Assembly: GCA_027576995.1 (NCBI GenBank)
Contig: JANBQC010000483.1
Coordinates: 1-21,844, forward strand
DNA: 21,844 bases
Origin: Dimargaris cristalligena
Lineage: Eukaryota; Kickxellomycota; Dimargaritomycetes; Dimargaritales; Dimargaritaceae
Direction of reading: 5' to 3'
Positions 1 to 8,828 of this stretch are shown here, one piece after another (within the stretch, counting starts at the first letter, position 1; each line of letters begins with the position of its first letter). The notes below the pieces were generated by a model, which saw only the letters and a list, made by a program, of their open reading frames with translations, ran no database searches and was not told the DNA's origin. Position numbers and translations under genes: made by a program.

Positions 1-32
1 ATGTTCTTCATCTTCCTAAACTAAAAATAGTT

Positions 33-72
33 TGGCCGGGATATACTATTAGAGATTAAGCAGGCCCGGCCA
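33..72. repeat. GC-rich inverted repeat downstream of the F-box-like gene
   Basis: TGGCCGGG at 33-40 is perfectly complementary to CCCGGCCA at 65-72, giving an 8 bp stem with a 24-nt AT-rich loop. It lies about 55-95 bases past the stop codon of the minus-strand gene that ends at 127, so it would be in or near that transcript's 3' end. A role is not shown; it may be chance, although eight G/C-rich pairs stand out in this AT-rich spacer. Confidence 0.4.
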
Positions 73-126
73 CAACAGTATTTAATGATACACTATGCAC
101 TTTGATTCTTACTTCTTTTTGCTAGA

Positions 127-1906
127 TCAAAAAAATAAATGCGAGAAAAAGAAAAGGCCCAATTTAAACCTTGCTTGGATAAGTCGATATTTTAAGTCAT
201 ATTTAGGCTGGAAATCGGCAAATAAGGGATCGCTACTAGGGTCCCAGAGGTTTTGGAGTACCTTGTCTTCTGACGATTGATCACCGGCCGGGCTAATGAC
301 ACCATCAGTAGTAGCTGCGGTAATTCGATCCATGCGGGCTTGATGGTAAGCGGGAAACAAGTAAGGTGAGAAAGAGGGAGAGTGTAGGCTTGTCGGGGAC
401 TGCGTATACTCGGCGTATTTGAGTACCTGGTTAAGTCGAATCACCGCCGAAGGAATAGCCTGAAGTAAATCGCCGTCGTCGGTTAGAAAAAGGTATTTAG
501 TATCCAGAAAGTGCGGGCATTTCGGGTGGTCTTTATGAGTAGTGCCCGGAAGTTCACCCAGATCCGGCCATACTTGGTACAGGAATTGGGCCGCCCAGAT
601 CAGGTGTTCAGATTGGAGGCGAAGAAGTAGGGCCGGTCGAGTAGCTAGAAAGGCATCTGGTCCTGTTCGTTCCAGAACTTCGTCCAGTTGGGCCATAACA
701 TCAGTTACGGTCTGGATAGTAGGGCGGTTCTGTTTTATGGCGGCCATAGTAATGACCAGTCGGGCGAAGTCCCAAATCTGATGCATTACTCCCGGCTTGC
801 GTAGGTTAATGTGATGGTCCGCATTGGCCTGATTGGTGGTGTGGATGAAACCTTGGAACACTGCTTCAACTTGACTCCACTCTTTCCGGTGACACCACCG
901 CCATAGAATACCTGTCAGTACTCGGTGTACCACGGCGGGAACAAAATCGCCTAAACCCAGCTGCTCATCGTGGAGCATCTGGTGGCGGTGGTCAACCAAG
1001 CCGAGGCGGGCTTCGATATTGAAAATCCTTGTCTTACCCTCGACCACTTGGGCCGCAATCAACAGATCCAATAAACCCGCTACCATTGAAAAATCCGCAT
1101 AAAAAACTAGTGGGAAGTGAATACTCAGGTCGGCTTCTGATAGAAGACGCATGGACAAGATGGCCCGGCGGTTGTTGGTTAATAAATGGCTATGTTGGTT
1201 TTTCTCAAGAAATTGGTCGTAGTACTGGCCACGGTAAAGTGCCCGGTAGTTGACTTGATGTTGATGCCGAGATGCAGTGTCTAGGCATTGCCGGTAAGCC
1301 TCGGCCCAACGGCGATCTATACTACTGAGGAGGACATCCCATGATTCAACAGGAGTCAAGGCAAACCAACTAACGGATATACTGCGCCATTTGTAGCGTC
1401 GGAAAAACATGTCTTTGGCCTGGACCATTATTTTGGGGAATTGGTCTAATGCCTATCAGTGGAGGTATAGGTTCAGTGAATCCGTGCCAAATATGTGAGA
1501 ATAATGAAATACCGGCAAATAGACATTTTGGACCCCAGTTAATAGTCGACGATTCATTGTTTCAAACGGCCAGCTTCGTGGTGCACGTAAGTAATAGTTT
1601 AGCTACCCGAGTTTAGTTAATATACGCAAATCCACTCTACCAACAACGTGTATAGCCTACTTTAGTTACCAAAATACCACGAGCGTAGTTGCCCATAAAA
1701 TGGCCTTCCAGGGCTAAGATATCCAGGGCCTCATCACTATCCTCGCCAATGTACGAGAAAATCTTTGAGTGAATTTCCGGTGGCAAGCGACGAAATTCTA
1801 TACTAGTGCTTCCTATCGATTTGGGTGTATTGGCGCTATTGGTGGCTCGGGTGGTCGACTTTAGGGTTACCGCAAGACTCAGGAATGCGAAAACAAGTAG
1901 GTGCAT
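127..1906 (-). CDS. Predicted secreted F-box-like protein, unrecognised family (two exons, inferred)
   Basis: I do not recognise the family. The 5' part (ATG at 1906) encodes a signal-peptide-like start: a hydrophobic LLVFAFLSLAVTL core, then a likely cleavage after Ala21. About 20 residues later comes an F-box-like motif at residues 41-72, reading LPPEIHSKIFSYIG and then ALDILALEGHF. The 3' part is a long open frame read from 1452 to 127; its first in-frame ATG is at 1428. It has many Leu, Trp and His residues and no recognised catalytic motif. The in-frame stop just before this frame is the TAG at 1455-1453, which could be a splice acceptor. A donor GTAACT at 1669-1664 would remove a 217-bp intron in phase 0 and give about 520 residues. 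The donor is uncertain: a later GT at about 1654 paired with an acceptor at 1447 also keeps the frame. Alternatives are two separate genes or a decayed gene. Confidence 0.5.
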
Positions 1907-3007
1907 CTTGGTACCTGGGAGATGAAGCGATGAGGGCCAGTTGGTTAAATGGAATTAAGTTTCAGTAGGGTAGAGATATATACTTGTGTTAGGGAAAAAG
2001 AGCCCATTGATAGTGAAATACCATACATTTACTTATAAATAAATATCAAACAGTCCGATTGCCAAACCTACCCTTTTTTATAAACCCTCCCAAACTTCTA
2101 GATAAAAAATCAGGTCCCCAGCGCTGAACCGGCCTCTGTAGTTCGGCCTGGCCACATAGGGCGGTGTGCCATAATAAGCCCCCGTAATCACGGGCTAACG
2201 CCTAGCGTTGCACCAGCCGTTCGCTACTCACTTGACCACTAGAGCCCCTATCTTGGTTCCAGGCGTTCCCAGTATATCGACTGTGTTCCCCGCCTTCCCT
2301 CCCACCTCACCACCTTGGTACTACGGTTACAACTTGAGTAACTTTCCTCTAAAGTTGTGTCCGTTTGGACAGACTAGCGTCAGGCCAAGCAGACTCTTTT
2401 CTCTAGTTGTGCCATTTTCGACCAAATAATGCACATGGGTGGCTTCGTCGGTGTTCATAAAATTAGGCAAAGACATTGCATTCGTCTATATATGTAAGCC
2501 AACCTGCCGAAGATAGTAGGCACGCTGGGGGTTAATCGCTAGTGGTCAAGGGACCATAAGATACTATGGTCCTGCTGACTGAAAATAATAACATTGGAGA
2601 CCTCTCAGTCGACTCGCGCACAAGTCATTCGGATAGAACAATTGGGCTTCAATTATTATAACGGGAATCCGTCGCTGGTCTAGGAGAGATACCAACTACC
2701 AGTAAGACGCTAAAATCACTTAATTCAACGAAGAACTAGGTGCAATTATACCGGTCTCATAATATTGCCGACCTATACCCTATAATATCAGGAAAGGGAT
2801 AATGCGGACTACAGTCCCCCAGGGATTTCTGGTGCGGAGACAATAACCCCAGTCTGAAATACACCATGTATAACCATACTCTACACCATCCGCCAGCTCT
2901 TGAAGCGGTCTAAAAATCACACCGACAACGGCCTGAATGGGACCAACGAGAAAGATGATGCGCGATTGATGGTGCTTCTCGGGGTGGGGGGGGGGTCTCA
3001 TTAGGGC
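1907..3007. other. Intergenic spacer between the F-box-like gene and the first MITE
   Basis: AT-rich spacer with only short, uncharacteristic open frames and no domain I can recognise. The part near 1907-2100 would be the promoter side of the minus-strand F-box-like gene. The only structural feature is a G-rich run at 2981-2995 (four G, one T, ten G), close to the left end of the inverted-repeat element. I see nothing else in it. Confidence 0.5.
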
Positions 3008-3150
3008 ACATGGGAGAAGTTTAATGTAACCGTGTAAGGCTTTAAACGGTAAAGGCATGATTAAATAGCTGAGTGATTTTAATATAACCAATAGTATTTG
3101 CCTTATCCATGAGTTTTTCGTTATATTACCTGGTTGAACCTCACCCATAT
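3008..3150 (+). mobile_element. MITE-like element, copy 1 (143 bp, diverged)
   Basis: The left end ACATGGGAGAAGTTTAA and the right end GGTTGAACCTCACCCATAT are inverted repeats. Length and internal order match the copies at 8067-8210 and 20861-21005. Shared internal words include a TATTTGC or TATTGGC word, then CATCCA or TATCCA, then GAGTTTTT or GGATTTTT, and a TTATA block before the right repeat. This copy is the most diverged of the three. TA follows the right CCCA, but the left flank reads CA, so any TA target duplication has decayed. Open frames crossing it are by-products. Confidence 0.65.
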
Positions 3151-3271
3151 TCAGCATGAATACATTATGGTGTCGACTTCATGGGGAATTCGGCAAATTT
3201 ATAGCCATTGTGACTGTATATCCGATGCCCGATTGCCTAGGTTGACTAATCACCTTAATTTAAATATTACT

Positions 3272-3277
3272 TTTATT
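3272..3277 (-). terminator. Candidate PEX6 poly(A) signal
   Basis: AATAAA on the minus strand, about 165 bases after the PEX6 stop codon and followed within about 40 bases by T-rich sequence. The hexamer is common in AT-rich DNA, so this is a positional inference only. Confidence 0.3.
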
Positions 3278-3440
3278 TCTTTTTAAAAAAACCAAATTAA
3301 CAAAACGGACAAGATCTCGGAATGCACAATGTGTCTAGAGACAAGTCCATCTGCCCCATGTAGGCGCGCTATGTATACCATCTATTTGGGCGGCGTACAG
3401 TAATAGTGAAACATCAGGGGGAAAAGCTAGGGTAGGCCAT

Positions 3441-6400
3441 CTAATTTTCAGCCACGCCCTGGTTAAATTTACTTTGAATCTGCTTGTACCGACGGATTTC
3501 TTCCATGGGCACTGAGGGCACCAGCTCATCCAACGCCCGTATGAAATCGTCCTCTTGGACCAAAATATTCGTATCATCCTCACTGGCCAAATGCTCCAGA
3601 AAGTACTGCGCGGTCATGGGCCGGGGTAGGGGTTTGCCCGTGATGGGATGAATTCGGGGCAACCGCCGGTTTCCAGCCTCCGCTTCACCACCCTCTTCTA
3701 TATCGCCTTCTCCTCTATTATCTTCGTTCATGGCCCATACGTACTCGTTCACTTGGTCCACCTGCCGAATCATAGCCTTTAGCATCGCATCCGAACACAG
3801 CGCGTAAAAGTCCGCCCCCGTATAATTAAACGGACACCTATTGGCCACGTCGGCCAAATGCCAATCCGGGGCGAGGTTGAATTTACGGGTCAGGGCTTCA
3901 AGGATACTGAGTTGGCTGGCGTGGTTTTCACTGATACCCAGGTACACCAGCTTGTCGAAGCGACCCGGGCGTAGAAGGGCCGGGTCGAGGAGGTCGGGTC
4001 GGTTGGTGGCCCCAATGACGAAAATATCGGCGGCACCGGCCGAGGACGAGGAAGGCTGAGTGTCCTCGTTCCCACTTCCGTTATCGAAGTCTCCCCCACC
4101 ACTACCCCCGCCGGACATGCCGTCCAATTCGGCCAAGAGCTGGCTGACAATCCGATCCATCACACCTCCGGAATCGCCCTGCTGCCCCCGTTTGGGGGCC
4201 AGCGAGTCCAGTTCATCGAAGAAAATCACGCACGGCCGGGCATCCCGGGCCTTCTGGAACACCCTACGGACGTTAGCTTCGGATTCGCCAATGTACATGT
4301 TGAGCAGTTCGGGACCCTTGACCGAGAAGAAGTTCAGGGAGCAGGAGGTGGCCACCGCCTTGGCCAGCAGGGTTTTGCCCGTACCCGGCGGACCGTAGAG
4401 GAGAATGCCTGAGCGTTTTTTGACCCCCTGGGCAAACAGCTCGGGATGTTCGAGGGGCAGTTGGACGGTGTCAAGAATGTCCTGTTTGACCGATTGGAGA
4501 CCGCCCACGTCGTCCCAGGTCACGTTGGGGATCTTGGGAACCCCTAGACTGTCAGATACTTCGGTGCGCGTTTCGGCGAGGGCTTGGGTCCAGTGATCGG
4601 CACCGACCGCCACCCCCGCGGCCAGCAGGGGTCGAAGCGAGCTCCCTGGGGATGTAGATGTGGACTGCGTACCAGTAGTAGTGGTAGGGCCGGTATCGAT
4701 TCCGCCCGCCCGACGGGCCTGCGACCAGGCCGCCAAACAGGCCCGCGTGGTCAACTGGACCAAATCACTGGGCAAGAAGGACGCTGTTTCCAAGGCCACC
4801 GTGTGTAATGTCACATCCGGGCTGGTGAGGTGTCGACCCATGAGCGATTGCAAAATAGTCTGGCGGGTTTTTTCGGCGGGGGCCCCGATTTCCAATTCCT
4901 GTTGGAACCACTGGCTCAACGAGGCAGGCAGCTTAGAGGCGTCGGAACAGAGGCCCACCATGATCAACGGGTAGTGCGACTGGGGCCGGCTATTGCCCGG
5001 GACGGTACTACGCTGCCGAATGGCGGCGGATACCTCCTGAAACAGTCCCATGAGGGTATGTACGATGGGCGGCTCTTCCTGACGTTCCAGTCCCGCCTGT
5101 GAATGAACGAGGGCATCCAAATGTTCAATGATGAATAGACCCGGCGTGTATTTGGCGGCCTGCTCCAGGTGGGTAGCTAGGGCCCCCCGTAGTTGCACAT
5201 CGGAAGGATTGCCTTCCAGGAGTTCAGAAGCGGTAACGGTGTAACGGTGGAAACCCAGGTAGTCCGCCGCCCATGCCACAGTGGCGCGCTTACCCACACC
5301 GGGGGGTCCGTGAAGCAGGACCGTCGAGGGAATGTGAAGGGCCTGGGTGGTGGGCATTTGGAAAGCCAGCAATATATCCCGTAGTTGGCGGAAGGTGGGG
5401 AATAGGTGGGCAGTACTACCCACGGGAGGTACGGTCACGCCCACCTGACTTAGTCCCGTAACGTAAGGGCCCCAACAATAAGGTACGGAGCCGTGGGTCA
5501 GGCCGGTTTGGACAATTTCGGTATAGTCAGGGTGAACCCGCCAGTAACGGGGGGAGCTTCGACGACGACTGACATCCGATTCAGGTTCGGACTTGGACAG
5601 CACGTTGGTCACTTGAAAGAAGGCAACCTGGCCAGTGCGGGCGGGGTGACTAGCCGCCCCCACCACCAAATCAAGCCAGCCGAGATCACCGCCTTCAAGT
5701 AGCCGATCCTTGGTCGCTGCCACATTTTCGTCCACCAAAACGGGGAAAATATCCCCCTCCGTTAATACCAACTCGCCGACTGTTTGGATACGATGTTGCA
5801 GGACGGCCAAGAGACCTTCGTAGAGCTGTTTGTTTTCTGACTGGGGTGACGCCACTCGAGCCAATATAATACGAGCGGCTTGAAGCGTAGGTGATGAATT
5901 ATCATGGGATGAAGAGGATTCCGAAGGGGAGGAGGAATTGGGATGGTGGTGGCCCGACGGGTGCGAATGATATCCACGAGCTTTGACTAGCCCGGAGCCC
6001 AGGTTGGGTGATACCGACGCTGTTCCTTCGGACGAATACGTCAATTCGCTAATGGTGGGTAGGTCCAGGCCCAAATTGTAGGCCAAAATGGGCGTGGTCC
6101 ATAACGTAGGCGCCCCGGGGGAATCCAGCCCACTGGCCAATAATTTCGGCAGAGGTAGGGCAAAAATACGACAGGGCCGAGCCGATCCAGTGGAGCAGCG
6201 GAGTTGAATCCAATCACCGTGTTGGACCCCTAAGCGCCCAAGCGTTGAGAAGGTGGTAAAGACGGCCGAATCCACGCTAACCCCGTCAGTGTAAGCCAGG
6301 GTGGCGGTATGAATAGAGGGGGCGGAGGAGGGAATGAGTGTGGCAGCCGAATCATCATCGAGGGCCGAATAGGCATTGGCTATCGGATTTGGCACTGCTG

Positions 6401-7643
6401 CGTATTCTTCTAAATTGGGTAGAATACGCAAATTAACCGAGGGCCAATCAATTTCCCCGGATGGGCTGGTCAGGGGGTTGGTTTTCGGTGATAGACCCGC
6501 GGTAGGAGCATCGGCATTGATATCTACGTCCCCATTAGAACCGGCGGGAGTAGGTGGGGTAGGACTGTGGGTATCCTGGTTATAATTACTGGTATCTTCA
6601 TCGTCGTCGGTATCGGTACTCGACGTATCGCTGTCTATTACAAACGGATCATGGGGGACTCCGGCCAACCGACGAAGGTACTCGCTCCCAATCTGAATGG
6701 AGCCCAAATCCCGCTCGAGCATAGGCACCTCTGCAGCCCATGCATCATCCGGACTGGTACTGGTCGTAGTAGGGGCGTACCGCGCCAGGATAATTTGAGT
6801 GTCAGGGGCAACTATACCTTGCAGGGTGGGCTGACTATCGACTACATAGAATTGGGTTCCGGAAGAAATGGAATCACCGGCGGATTGTGTCCCTTCGGGT
6901 TGGTCGTCTCGGCCAGTGGCGGGATGGCCAGAAGGTAGTATGAGTGAATCACCCCGGTGGAATAGCGGGGCTTGCCGTTTAATGCAGTCGACGAAATGAC
7001 CCGGGTGGTCAATATGGTACCGGTAGCCGGCTTCATTAGTGGTAGTTAAAACGACCTGGTTCAAGATCGGAGGGAGTACCCACTCTACGGATCCGGTGAA
7101 TAGATTGGCCAGTATAGTCGACTGAGAGTCCCGCAGCCGGGCCAGTTCGGAGTGCACGAGACAGCACTCGGGCAGCTGCTCGTTGGGGGCCATTGGTGGC
7201 ACGGACGAGACTAAGTTGGCGAGGGCCTGCTCCAGCCCGGGATAATCGTCGATGATATACATTGAGTAGAGGATGGAAGGCAGGGCCAGTATAGTACTGA
7301 GAGCGGCTGTCGCAGAAAGTCGTGGTGGTGAGCAGGACTGTTCGCTAGGGTCGAGAGCGAGTCGCAAGAGGCGTTTTAGGGCGGGGTCCAAATGGACCGC
7401 CAAAGCCTCGGGGGCTGTATCCTGCTGCTGTGGCTGGAGGGCCTCGTAGAGGGGGCGGGACACGAAGCAGGCTAGCGGGCCCTGCTTCCCCTCTCCTTCC
7501 ACGATCGGACGTAAAACCGAGTGCTCATTCGCGTGGGCCGACTGGTCTAAGAGGGAATGCAGGTCGGTGGCCTGGATAACATGCAGACGGACCTGCTGGC
7601 TTACCCGTGGGGTAAAGGGGCTCCGACAATGGACCGCGGCCAT
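3441..7643 (-). CDS. PEX6: Peroxin-6 (Pex6), type II AAA+ ATPase of peroxisome biogenesis
   Basis: The intronless gene encodes 1400 residues starting MAAVHCRSPF. In this family Pex6 pairs with Pex1 in a hexamer that pulls ubiquitinated Pex5 receptor out of the peroxisomal membrane. The first AAA domain (about 770-980) has Walker A GPPGVGKR at 780-787. Its Walker B is degenerate, LFIIEHLDAL at 836-845, and it lacks a TNRP/RPGRF arginine-finger segment. The second AAA domain (about 1040-1300) is canonical: Walker A GPPGTGKT at 1085-1092, Walker B VIFFDELDSLAP at 1139-1150, sensor/finger GATNRPDLLDPALLRPGRFD at 1211-1230, then LVYLGI, which is typical of Pex6. The protein is longer than human (about 980) or yeast (about 1030) Pex6 because of low-complexity Ser/Thr/Asp/Gly insertions near 335-400, 546-590 and 985-1002. 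Another lies inside the second AAA domain at 1177-1205. The D2 signature separates it from Pex1, Cdc48 and Nvl. It faces HADH head to head. Confidence 0.95.
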   Translation of the reverse strand: MAAVHCRSPFTPRVSQQVRLHVIQATDLHSLLDQSAHANEHSVLRPIVEGEGKQGPLACFVSRPLYEALQPQQQDTAPEALAVHLDPALKRLLRLALDPSEQSCSPPRLSATAALSTILALPSILYSMYIIDDYPGLEQALANLVSSVPPMAPNEQLPECCLVHSELARLRDSQSTILANLFTGSVEWVLPPILNQVVLTTTNEAGYRYHIDHPGHFVDCIKRQAPLFHRGDSLILPSGHPATGRDDQPEGTQSAGDSISSGTQFYVVDSQPTLQGIVAPDTQIILARYAPTTTSTSPDDAWAAEVPMLERDLGSIQIGSEYLRRLAGVPHDPFVIDSDTSSTDTDDDEDTSNYNQDTHSPTPPTPAGSNGDVDINADAPTAGLSPKTNPLTSPSGEIDWPSVNLRILPNLEEYAAVPNPIANAYSALDDDSAATLIPSSAPSIHTATLAYTDGVSVDSAVFTTFSTLGRLGVQHGDWIQLRCSTGSARPCRIFALPLPKLLASGLDSPGAPTLWTTPILAYNLGLDLPTISELTYSSEGTASVSPNLGSGLVKARGYHSHPSGHHHPNSSSPSESSSSHDNSSPTLQAARIILARVASPQSENKQLYEGLLAVLQHRIQTVGELVLTEGDIFPVLVDENVAATKDRLLEGGDLGWLDLVVGAASHPARTGQVAFFQVTNVLSKSEPESDVSRRRSSPRYWRVHPDYTEIVQTGLTHGSVPYCWGPYVTGLSQVGVTVPPVGSTAHLFPTFRQLRDILLAFQMPTTQALHIPSTVLLHGPPGVGKRATVAWAADYLGFHRYTVTASELLEGNPSDVQLRGALATHLEQAAKYTPGLFIIEHLDALVHSQAGLERQEEPPIVHTLMGLFQEVSAAIRQRSTVPGNSRPQSHYPLIMVGLCSDASKLPASLSQWFQQELEIGAPAEKTRQTILQSLMGRHLTSPDVTLHTVALETASFLPSDLVQLTTRACLAAWSQARRAGGIDTGPTTTTGTQSTSTSPGSSLRPLLAAGVAVGADHWTQALAETRTEVSDSLGVPKIPNVTWDDVGGLQSVKQDILDTVQLPLEHPELFAQGVKKRSGILLYGPPGTGKTLLAKAVATSCSLNFFSVKGPELLNMYIGESEANVRRVFQKARDARPCVIFFDELDSLAPKRGQQGDSGGVMDRIVSQLLAELDGMSGGGSGGGDFDNGSGNEDTQPSSSSAGAADIFVIGATNRPDLLDPALLRPGRFDKLVYLGISENHASQLSILEALTRKFNLAPDWHLADVANRCPFNYTGADFYALCSDAMLKAMIRQVDQVNEYVWAMNEDNRGEGDIEEGGEAEAGNRRLPRIHPITGKPLPRPMTAQYFLEHLASEDDTNILVQEDDFIRALDELVPSVPMEEIRRYKQIQSKFNQGVAEN

Positions 7644-8828
7644 GTTCGAAAAGGGAATGCGGTGTATTGCAACGGGAATGGGAATGTTGAAAGGGCTAAA
7701 TGGAGAGTATATAAATAGACTAACGAATGGAATTGAAAAAGGGGTTTTCGGGCCTGCGGTCTAGCGAGTCTGGGGAGAGGGGGCAAGGAACGACGACGGT
7801 GTACGCTGCCACCGGTCCGGGGGGATAGTGAATAGAGGTAATTGGTATTGTAGTAGTGGTGGTTGGTGCAGCAGAGCCAGGTAGACGGGAATAGTCACTG
7901 TATGGGAGGTTTTTAATGGGTTGGTCGTGGGATTGCTTATTTAGGATTTGGGTGCAAAGGGAAAGGAAGGTCTTGGATATTTAAAACCGAGGTTGGCGGA
8001 ATAAGCGACCTTTTCTCCCATGTGAACAGGGAATCCATTACAGAAGGGATAGGGTGTGATTAATGAATCTGGGTGGAATTCGACCCAGCTGTATAAGGTT
8101 TTAAATGATAACTGTACGGGATAATGTATGGGATATTTATTTTTAACCAACCATATTTGCTTCATCCAACGGATTTTTCATTATACAGCTCGGTTGAACC
8201 TCTCCCATATTATTATGACACTGTAGTTAAAGGATATACTTACTATCCTTTTGGCAGCAGTCATATGCGAGAAACGGTTTATAAAGAGGAAACCTTCAGC
8301 GGGGGGCTATTATCCTCGCGTTTCATTAGGTGAAACTGGTATACATTCGAGCAAGTAGGAGGAATTGCTAAAGCGCCCTTTATCTAATGGTACTACTACT
8401 CTACCTACCTATCCATCATTGGCGCGGCTAGACTGAGTCCCCAAGCCAACCAGGCCCGGCTGAGCTGGACTGCTTGATCCAGTGTGGTTAGTGGCAACCA
8501 GAGATTAGGGCAATACGCCGACGGTTGGGGTGCGACAAATACGAAACCAATCCCAGAAAGTGGCCTGTGAAATCCCTGAACTAGGAGATGTCACTCACTC
8601 ACACTATATTTCCTAGTCATGCATGCACCCTGGCCTCTCTTCTATATGCGCGTATTCACACCAGTGAACAGAGGGACTTTTACTTCTGCTCTATAATTCC
8701 CTACCATCCCTACCTCTTCTCTTCTCCCTGACCTTTTATATTTGCTATCTATTTCACGGGTTTTGTAGCTTTTGTACATACCTAGCCTATTTCTTCCCCC
8801 TTTACCTCACCTATACTTCCTCTCCACC
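7644..8828. promoter_or_regulatory. Divergent spacer between PEX6 and HADH
   Basis: This 1185-bp spacer must hold the upstream regions of both PEX6 (leftward) and HADH (rightward). A TATATAAATA word sits at 7708-7717, 65-74 bases before the PEX6 ATG; its orientation favours rightward transcription, so it may not be the PEX6 TATA box. A TTTTATATTT stretch near 8734 and a CT-rich leader (8700-8828) precede HADH, whose ATG has a good CCACC context. A MITE-like copy occupies 8067-8210. No other gene is evident. Confidence 0.5.
8067..8210 (+). mobile_element. MITE-like element, copy 2 (144 bp), in the PEX6/HADH spacer
   Basis: The left end ATCTGGGTGGAATTCGACC and the right end GGTTGAACCTCTCCCATAT form terminal inverted repeats that extend inward to a shared AGCTGTATAA (left) and TTATACAGCT (right), about 32 bp in all. 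By hand alignment the 56-bp stretch from ATTTATTTTTAAC to TTATACAGCT is about 80% identical to copy 3. There is no coding capacity. TA follows CCCA on the right and TC precedes TGGG on the left. Confidence 0.75.

Noticed and set aside
2780..3157. 125-codon minus-strand frame as a gene
   Set aside because: Its first third lies inside MITE-like copy 1 and its start is the element's right end; the rest has no recognisable character.
7797..7819. CGG-N17-CCG as an oleate response element for PEX6/HADH
   Set aside because: The spacing fits the loose yeast pattern, but the inner T and A positions required by the yeast consensus do not match on either strand, and the regulator may not exist in this lineage.
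8772..8828. Upstream in-frame ATG as the HADH start
   Set aside because: It would place an uncharged Leu/Pro-rich stretch before a normal mitochondrial targeting peptide. The ATG at 8829 has the better CCACC context.
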